Shown here piece by piece: positions 28,509 to 34,465 of a DNA stretch of 34,465 nt; the first letter of the stretch is position 1, and every line of letters starts with the position of its first letter. This DNA comes from an uncultured Pelagibacteraceae bacterium (GTDB lineage: Bacteria > Pseudomonadota > Alphaproteobacteria > Pelagibacterales > Pelagibacteraceae). The notes beneath the pieces are model-generated. The model did no database searches. It was not told where the DNA came from and was given only the letters and a program-made list of their open reading frames with translations. Position numbers and translations under genes: made by a program. The DNA is taken from NCBI GenBank assembly GCA_902550285.1, contig CACCYQ010000007.1, positions 1 through 34,465 on the forward strand. Reading direction: 5' to 3'.

Positions 28509-30070
28509 TATTTAATTTTATCTTTAATTAGTTGTTTTGTTTCATTAACTCCAAAAAAGCTAATAAAGAAACCCATTCTTGGGCCATTTTCATCACCAAA
28601 AATAACTTGATAAATTAATTTAAACCAATCTCTTAAATTCTCTTTATAACCGCTATCTTTTCCAACGGAATAAATTTGTGTTTGAATGTCTTCTGGTTTC
28701 ATTTCGTCATTACATTTATCTAAAGCTTGTATTAATTTCTCGAGAGCTTTCTTTTCTTCTGTGCTTGGTATTTTATATTTCTTATTTTTTTTTATAACAT
28801 CATTAAAATATTTAATTGCATAACTGATTAATTTGTCAAAAATAGGATGATCTTTTTCGGAGATATTTTTTTTATATTTTTTAACAAACTTCCATAAAAG
28901 ATCTCTTGAATTTGCATTACTTGTTTCAACTAAGTTTAAAAGCATTGAGAAAGTCATGATATATTTCTCGTTTGGTATTGTGCCACTATGAACGTGCCAA
29001 ACTGGATTTAGTAATAGTTGTAGTTCTTCTTGATTTTTTCCTTTTTCAATAAAATCTAAATATTCATCAACAGCCTTTGGAACTATTTCTTTATACAATT
29101 TTTTTGCTCTTTTGGGGTTTTGATACATAAATAAAGATAAACTTTCCGGAGAGGCATAATTCAACCATTCATCAATAGTTATTCCATTTCCTTTAGACTT
29201 TGAAATTTTTTCACCTTTTTCATCAAGAAACAATTCATAAGCAAAACCAGATGGGTTTGATTTACCAAGAAGCTTAATTATTTTTGAAGAAAGAATTGCG
29301 CTTTCAATTAAATCCTTGCCATACATTTCAAAATCAACATCTATGGCATACCATCTCATTGCCCAGTCTACTTTCCATTGAAGTTTACAGTTTCCGTCCA
29401 AAATACTTTTTTCAATTTTCTTTCCATTATTATCAAAAATAATTTTAGAATTTTTTTCATTTATCTCTAAAACAGGAATCTCTAGTACAATGCCTGTATC
29501 CGAACAGATAGGTAGAAAAGGGGAATAAGTTTTTTGTCTTTCTTTGCCTAATGTTGGAATAATTATATCCATAATTCCATTATAATTTTTTAATATTAAT
29601 TTAAGTGTTTCATTAAAATATCCTGACTTATAGAGTTCTGTCGAACTCTTGAAAACATAATTAAAATTAAACTGATCTAAAAATTTTTTTAACATATTGT
29701 TGTTATGTTCTCCAAAGCTATTATATTTTTCGAAAGGATCAGGTACATTTGTAAGAGGTTTGTGTAAGTTTTTTTCTAATATTTTTTGATTGGGAACATT
29801 ATCAGGAATTTTTCTTAATCCATCCATGTCATCTGAAAAAGTTATTATCTCTTTCGGTGTGTCTGTAAGATAATTTAATGCATTAACTACCATTGAGGTT
29901 CTGGCAACTTCACCAAATGTTCCTATGTGTGGCAAGCCGCTTGGTCCATACCCCGTTTGCAAAATTATTTTACCTTTTTTTTCAATATATTTTTTTCGTT
30001 CCTTTAAGATTTTTTTAGCCTCAATAAATGGCCATGCGTTAGTTTTATCTATGTTAGCTTTATTTATCAC
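28508..30070 (-). CDS. lysS: Class I lysyl-tRNA synthetase (GTG start)
   Basis: TGYGPSGLPHIGTFGEVARTSMV; ITFSDDMDGLRKIPDN; KISKSKGNGITIDEWL. The initiating codon at 30070-30068 is GTG. Confidence 0.95.
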   Translation of the reverse strand: MINKANIDKTNAWPFIEAKKILKERKKYIEKKGKIILQTGYGPSGLPHIGTFGEVARTSMVVNALNYLTDTPKEIITFSDDMDGLRKIPDNVPNQKILEKNLHKPLTNVPDPFEKYNSFGEHNNNMLKKFLDQFNFNYVFKSSTELYKSGYFNETLKLILKNYNGIMDIIIPTLGKERQKTYSPFLPICSDTGIVLEIPVLEINEKNSKIIFDNNGKKIEKSILDGNCKLQWKVDWAMRWYAIDVDFEMYGKDLIESAILSSKIIKLLGKSNPSGFAYELFLDEKGEKISKSKGNGITIDEWLNYASPESLSLFMYQNPKRAKKLYKEIVPKAVDEYLDFIEKGKNQEELQLLLNPVWHVHSGTIPNEKYIMTFSMLLNLVETSNANSRDLLWKFVKKYKKNISEKDHPIFDKLISYAIKYFNDVIKKNKKYKIPSTEEKKALEKLIQALDKCNDEMKPEDIQTQIYSVGKDSGYKENLRDWFKLIYQVIFGDENGPRMGFFISFFGVNETKQLIKDKIK

Positions 30071-30160
30071 AACTTAATTACAAATTACTTATAAAATTAG
30101 TCTATATAAATATTCTTATAGAGTTGAATTTTATTTACCATAAAATAATGTTCTTTCAAA

Positions 30161-31609
30161 ATGTCCAATTATAAAACTGTTTTTTTCACTTTAGGAGTTT
30201 TGCAAATAATACTCGGTGTATCTATGAGTATACCGATTATTATTCAGTTTATTTTTAATGAATTTGATTCTTCTTTTATTAGCTCGGCAATAATATGCAT
30301 AATTTTTGGAGTACTTTTTTTTCTTTCAAATCTAGATCACGAAAAAAAATTAAACTTACCTCAAGCCTTTCTATTGACTGCTTTGTCTTGGGTCAGCATT
30401 GCAGTGTTTGGATCATTGCCATTTATATTTTCAAGTTTAAATTTATCTATAACAGATTCTTTTTTTGAAAGTATGTCTGGAATAACAACTACTGGTTCAA
30501 CGATAATTACAAACTTGGAGGCTGTTCCAAAATCAATTCTTCTATGGAGAGCTATATTACAATGGCTTGGTGGAATAGGAATAATTGTAATGGCAATCAC
30601 TTTAATGCCAATTATGAATGTTGGCGGTATGCAGTTATTTAAAACTTCAAATAATGATACAGCTGAAAAAATTTTACCAAGATCAAAGCAAGTTACTATT
30701 AGATTAATTACTATTTATTTATTTTTTACTATTTTATGTTGTTTACTTTATAATATTTTTGGAATGAGTTTTTTTGACAGTGTCACTCATTCTATGACCA
30801 CTTTGGCTACAGGAGGCTTTTCAAACTATAATAATTCGATTGGACACTTTAATAGCGCCTCTATTGAAATTACTTCAATGATATTTGTAATTTTGGGAAG
30901 CATACCATTCATTGCATATATAAAATATTTGAGTGGTGATAAAAAAATTTTTTTTTTAGATAGCCAGATAGTTGCCTTTTTTAAAATAATTGCATTTTCA
31001 GTAATTTTTATGTTTATTTATTTAAGTATTGTAAATAAAAGTATATTTGAAATTAGTTTAAGATCTATTTCATTTAATGTTATATCAATTCTAACTGGAA
31101 CGGGATACGTTACTAAAGACTTTAGTCAATGGGGAAACTTTCCACTAGTATTTTTTTTAATATTAATGTTTATTGGTGGTTGTGCAGGATCAACTGCATG
31201 TGGAATAAAAATATTTAGAGTTCAATTACTATATCGTTTTATAGTTAATGAATTAAAAAAAATAATTTATCCCCGTGGTATATTTATAATTAAATATGAT
31301 AATAATAATATTGATGAAAAATTTATGTCTTCAGTAATTTCTTTTATATATTTATACATAGTTATTTTCTTTATTATTACAGCTTTATTGTCTTTGACTG
31401 GCCTTGATTTTATAACTTCTATATCCGCTGCTGCCACTTCAATATCAAATGTGGGGCCTGGTTTAGGGGAAATAATTGGACCAAATGGAAATTTTTCTAA
31501 ATTATCTGATATTTCGAAATGGGTTTTAAGTATATCGATGATTTTAGGTAGACTGGAATTGTTTGCTATATTAGTATTATTTATACCATCTTTTTGGAGA
31601 AAATATTAA
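30161..31609 (+). CDS. trkH: TrkH-family potassium uptake protein
   Basis: SMSGITTTGSTIITNLEAVPKSILLWRAILQWLGGIGIIVMAITLMP; ATGGFSNYNNSIGHF; GTGYVTKDFSQWG; SISNVGPGLGEIIGP (four selectivity-filter-like loops). Confidence 0.95.
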   Translation: MSNYKTVFFTLGVLQIILGVSMSIPIIIQFIFNEFDSSFISSAIICIIFGVLFFLSNLDHEKKLNLPQAFLLTALSWVSIAVFGSLPFIFSSLNLSITDSFFESMSGITTTGSTIITNLEAVPKSILLWRAILQWLGGIGIIVMAITLMPIMNVGGMQLFKTSNNDTAEKILPRSKQVTIRLITIYLFFTILCCLLYNIFGMSFFDSVTHSMTTLATGGFSNYNNSIGHFNSASIEITSMIFVILGSIPFIAYIKYLSGDKKIFFLDSQIVAFFKIIAFSVIFMFIYLSIVNKSIFEISLRSISFNVISILTGTGYVTKDFSQWGNFPLVFFLILMFIGGCAGSTACGIKIFRVQLLYRFIVNELKKIIYPRGIFIIKYDNNNIDEKFMSSVISFIYLYIVIFFIITALLSLTGLDFITSISAAATSISNVGPGLGEIIGPNGNFSKLSDISKWVLSISMILGRLELFAILVLFIPSFWRKY

Positions 31610-32982
31610 TGGAAGAAAAAAAACAAAACTGGGTTGACTCTTTTTTAGTTTATAGAGACATAAGAATGGTTCGAATATTGCTTCTAGGGGCGATAAGTGG
31701 TTTTCCTTGGGTCTTAATTGCAAGCAGTTTAAGCCTTTGGCTAAAAGAAGAAGGACTTAGTAGATCAACAATTGGATGGGCAGGTTTAATTTTTGGTGTT
31801 TATGCTTTCAATTATTTATGGGCACCAATAATAGATAGAATTCAAATACCATTTTTAACAAAAAAACTAGGCCATAGAAGGGGCTGGATAGTTCTAATGC
31901 AAATTATAATTTTACTTAGCTTAATAGTCTGGAGTGTAATTAATCCAACACAAAATTTAGCTTTATTGATTACAGTAGGATTAGTTATTGCAATAGCATC
32001 TGCCACTCAAGACATAACCGTAGACGCTTTAAGAATTGAACAAATCAATGTTAACGAAGGAAAATCTATGGCAGCTGGTGCAGCTATGGCGGTTGTTGGC
32101 TGGTGGACAGGTTATAAACTTGGAGGAGTTATTGCTTTATTTACTGCAGAGTATTTTGAAAACATAGGAATTGCTGATTATTGGCAAGCTACTTTTTTAG
32201 TTTTGGGAGTCGTAATAATTTTAATGAATATAGGTTTAATGTTTGTTCATGAACCAATTGAAACAGATAGAGAAGCAAAACAAAGAGAAACTGATCAAAT
32301 GATTAAGGGTAAACTTGGATCAAACAATATCATAACTAATTTTGTTGCATATATCACAGGTACAATAGGTGGGCCAATAATTAGTTTCTTTAAAAAAAAT
32401 GGATTTAATATTGCAATAGGAATTTTAGGATTTGTTTTCTTGTTTAAAATTGGTGAAGCCTTTTTAGGAAGAATGTCGATTGTTTTTTATAAAGAAATTG
32501 GTTTTTCTAAAGGACAAATCGCAATTTACTCAAAAACTTTAGGATGGATAACAACTGTTGTCTTTACATTGTTAGGTGGAATATTTGCGATGAGATCTGG
32601 AACAGTCAAAACTATGTTTGTTGCTGGAGGATTTATGGCAATTACAAATCTTTTATTTGCTGCGCTCGCTTGGACAGGTAAATCTGAGTGGCTATTTGCT
32701 GTAGCTGTAATAGCTGATGATATTTCGGCTGCTTTTGCTACAGTAGCTTTTGTTGCATTTATTTCTTTATTAGTTGATAGAACCTATACAGCAACACAAT
32801 ACGCATTACTTGCTTCTATAGGAACTGCGGGAAGAACTACTCTTGCATCGTCATCAGGGGCTCTTGTTGATTGGTTGAATGGAGATTGGGGAACATTTTT
32901 CATATTAACAACAATAATGGTAATTCCTTCACTAATTTGTTTGTGGATTATTAAAGATAAGTTAAAAGTTGGTGCAAAATAA
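31609..32982 (+). CDS. MFS transporter, AmpG-like muropeptide permease family
   Basis: LLLGAISGFPWVLIASSLSLWLKEEGLSRSTIGWAGLIFGVYAFNYLWAPIIDRI; DITVDALRIEQI; ALLASIGTAGRTTLASSSGALVDWL. ATG at 31609 overlaps the trkH stop (TAATG). Confidence 0.85.
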   Translation: MEEKKQNWVDSFLVYRDIRMVRILLLGAISGFPWVLIASSLSLWLKEEGLSRSTIGWAGLIFGVYAFNYLWAPIIDRIQIPFLTKKLGHRRGWIVLMQIIILLSLIVWSVINPTQNLALLITVGLVIAIASATQDITVDALRIEQINVNEGKSMAAGAAMAVVGWWTGYKLGGVIALFTAEYFENIGIADYWQATFLVLGVVIILMNIGLMFVHEPIETDREAKQRETDQMIKGKLGSNNIITNFVAYITGTIGGPIISFFKKNGFNIAIGILGFVFLFKIGEAFLGRMSIVFYKEIGFSKGQIAIYSKTLGWITTVVFTLLGGIFAMRSGTVKTMFVAGGFMAITNLLFAALAWTGKSEWLFAVAVIADDISAAFATVAFVAFISLLVDRTYTATQYALLASIGTAGRTTLASSSGALVDWLNGDWGTFFILTTIMVIPSLICLWIIKDKLKVGAK

Positions 32983-33697
32983 TTATTTCTGCATATATCC
33001 CTGTATAAATATATACGAACGTCCATCAATTAATTCTAAAATTAGTTCACAAATTATCTATGGTGAAAAATTTAAAGTTTTAAAAAAAGTAAAAAGTTTT
33101 TTAAAAATAAAAACTTCTTACGATAGATACCATGGTTATATTAAGAATAAAAAATTTATTAACAAAATTAATCTTACACACAAAGTAAAAGTTTTAAAAA
33201 CTAGAATTTATGAGTCAAATAATTTTTTGCCATTTTCTAGCGAGATTCAAATTTTAAAAAAAAAAAAAAATTACGTAATGTTTGAAGAAAATAAATGGAT
33301 AAAAAAAAGGGATATAACCCATATAAATAAAAAAGAAATAAATTTTGTTAAAATTTTGAATTTATTTAATAATTGTAAATATAAATGGGGAGGGAAAACT
33401 TTTAAAGGAATTGATTGTTCTGCTTTAATTCAAATATTTTACAAATTTAATAATAAATTTTTTCCAAGAGATACTATTGATCAAATTAAATTTAAAAAAG
33501 AAATTAATAAAAAAAAGAAATACAAAAGAGGTGATATTATATACTGGAAAGGCCATGTAGCTCTATGTGTTAATTCAAAAAAATTAATTCATGCCTATGG
33601 ACCAGAAAAAAAAGTTATTATAATGCCTATCAAAGAAACAATAAGCAGAATAGAAAAAACGGCAAATCTAAAAGTTAGAAAAGTTTACAAAATATAA
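32969..33697 (+). CDS. NlpC/P60-family peptidase with N-terminal SH3-like domains (YkfC-like); TTG or GTG start
   Basis: GIDCSALIQIFYKF...FPRDTIDQIK...RGDIIYWKGHVALCVNSKKLIHAYG gives the Cys/His NlpC/P60 core; N-terminal INIYERPSINSKISSQIIYGEKFKVLKKVKSFLKIKTSYDRYHGYIK is SH3b-like; no signal peptide seen. Confidence 0.83.
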   Translation: MVQNNYFCIYPCINIYERPSINSKISSQIIYGEKFKVLKKVKSFLKIKTSYDRYHGYIKNKKFINKINLTHKVKVLKTRIYESNNFLPFSSEIQILKKKKNYVMFEENKWIKKRDITHINKKEINFVKILNLFNNCKYKWGGKTFKGIDCSALIQIFYKFNNKFFPRDTIDQIKFKKEINKKKKYKRGDIIYWKGHVALCVNSKKLIHAYGPEKKVIIMPIKETISRIEKTANLKVRKVYKI

Positions 33698-33698
33698 A

Positions 33699-34465
33699 TT
33701 ATTCTCTTCCAAAATCTGGTTTTGCAACATCTTGTTTTAATAGAACAATTTGTTTTCTTACTTTTTTAGAATTAATTAACTTTGATAAAAGTTTCTTATT
33801 ATTTTTACTTTGAATATTTTTTTTAAATGAATTTAAGTTTTTAGTAAATAAATTTATGGCTTGAATAATACTATTATTACTAAAAAATATATCCCTCCAC
33901 ATAATCTCATTTGATGCGGCTATTCTTGAAAAATCCCTTAATCCTCCAGCACTGTATTTGACAAGATTTTTTCTTTGAATTTTTTGTGAATCTTGAGCTG
34001 TTTTAATTAAATTATATGCAATTAAGTGAGGCAAATGACTAGTTATTGAAAAAATTTTGTCATGATTATTTGCATCCATCAAAATGACTTTTGAACCAAG
34101 TTTTTTCCAAAATTTCTTTAGTAAATTAATTTTTTTTGAATTATTTTTTTTTTCTTTAATAATTACACACCATTTATTTAAAAATAAATTTTTACTACCA
34201 AACTCAGGACCGCTTACTTCAGATCCTGCTATTGGATGACTTGATATCCAACATAGCCTTTTACTTAAAAGTTTGTTTTTTAGTTTAATTACATTTATTT
34301 TAGTTGACCCAACATCGGTTATTAAACATTTTGATTTTAAGTTTTTATTTAGTTTATAAATTATTTTTTTGTATTCATTCATGTGAGTACAAATAATAAC
34401 TAAATCAACATCACCTATTTGATTATCGAGGTTTTTGATAAATTTAATATTAGGTTTTATTTTTT
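33699..34465 (-). CDS. Prephenate/arogenate dehydrogenase family (TyrA-like); N terminus off the right edge
   Basis: My upstream translation extends the ORF-track protein to KIKPNIKFIKNLDNQIGDVDLVIICTHMNEYKK...LITDVGSTK...CWISSHPIAGSEVSGPEFG...SITSHLPHLIAYNLI...SAGGLRDFSRIAASNEIMWRDIF. Confidence 0.9.
   Translation of the reverse strand, partial: KIKPNIKFIKNLDNQIGDVDLVIICTHMNEYKKIIYKLNKNLKSKCLITDVGSTKINVIKLKNKLLSKRLCWISSHPIAGSEVSGPEFGSKNLFLNKWCVIIKEKKNNSKKINLLKKFWKKLGSKVILMDANNHDKIFSITSHLPHLIAYNLIKTAQDSQKIQRKNLVKYSAGGLRDFSRIAASNEIMWRDIFFSNNSIIQAINLFTKNLNSFKKNIQSKNNKKLLSKLINSKKVRKQIVLLKQDVAKPDFGRE

Noticed and set aside
30361-33029. Minus-strand ORFs 30361-30600 and 32784-33029
   Set aside because: Antisense to trkH and the MFS gene respectively; no independent support.

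Overview
The window is AT-rich, densely packed, gene-complete bacterial chromosome. Its style suggests a streamlined SAR11/Pelagibacterales-like marine alphaproteobacterium; that assignment comes from composition, protein families and gene order, not from a search. I support about 33 protein-coding genes, including two cut by the window edges that the ORF track misses or truncates: gyrB at the left and a prephenate dehydrogenase at the right. I saw no tRNA, rRNA, CRISPR, IS element or prophage. Most content is housekeeping: gyrB, polA, class I lysS, pyrD, rpmB, ahcY, gpmA, a ChvG/ChvI-like two-component system and a RegA/ActR-like regulator. The regions most worth a second look are: (1) a tight three-gene cluster of an ODC-like decarboxylase, a deoxyhypusine-synthase-like protein and an agmatinase-family ureohydrolase, with a terminator-like hairpin in its 5' leader, possibly a non-canonical (homo)spermidine route; (2) an RND pump whose periplasmic adaptor appears to lack the alpha-helical hairpin, in an operon with msrA and a sulfurtransferase; (3) an AmpG-like permease overlapping a YkfC-like NlpC/P60 gene that contains a 15-A homopolymer; (4) tandem divergent GT17 glycosyltransferases; (5) extreme compaction at gene junctions, including two convergent pairs that share a TTAA stop palindrome; and (6) a near-consensus rpmB promoter that predicts an almost leaderless transcript.
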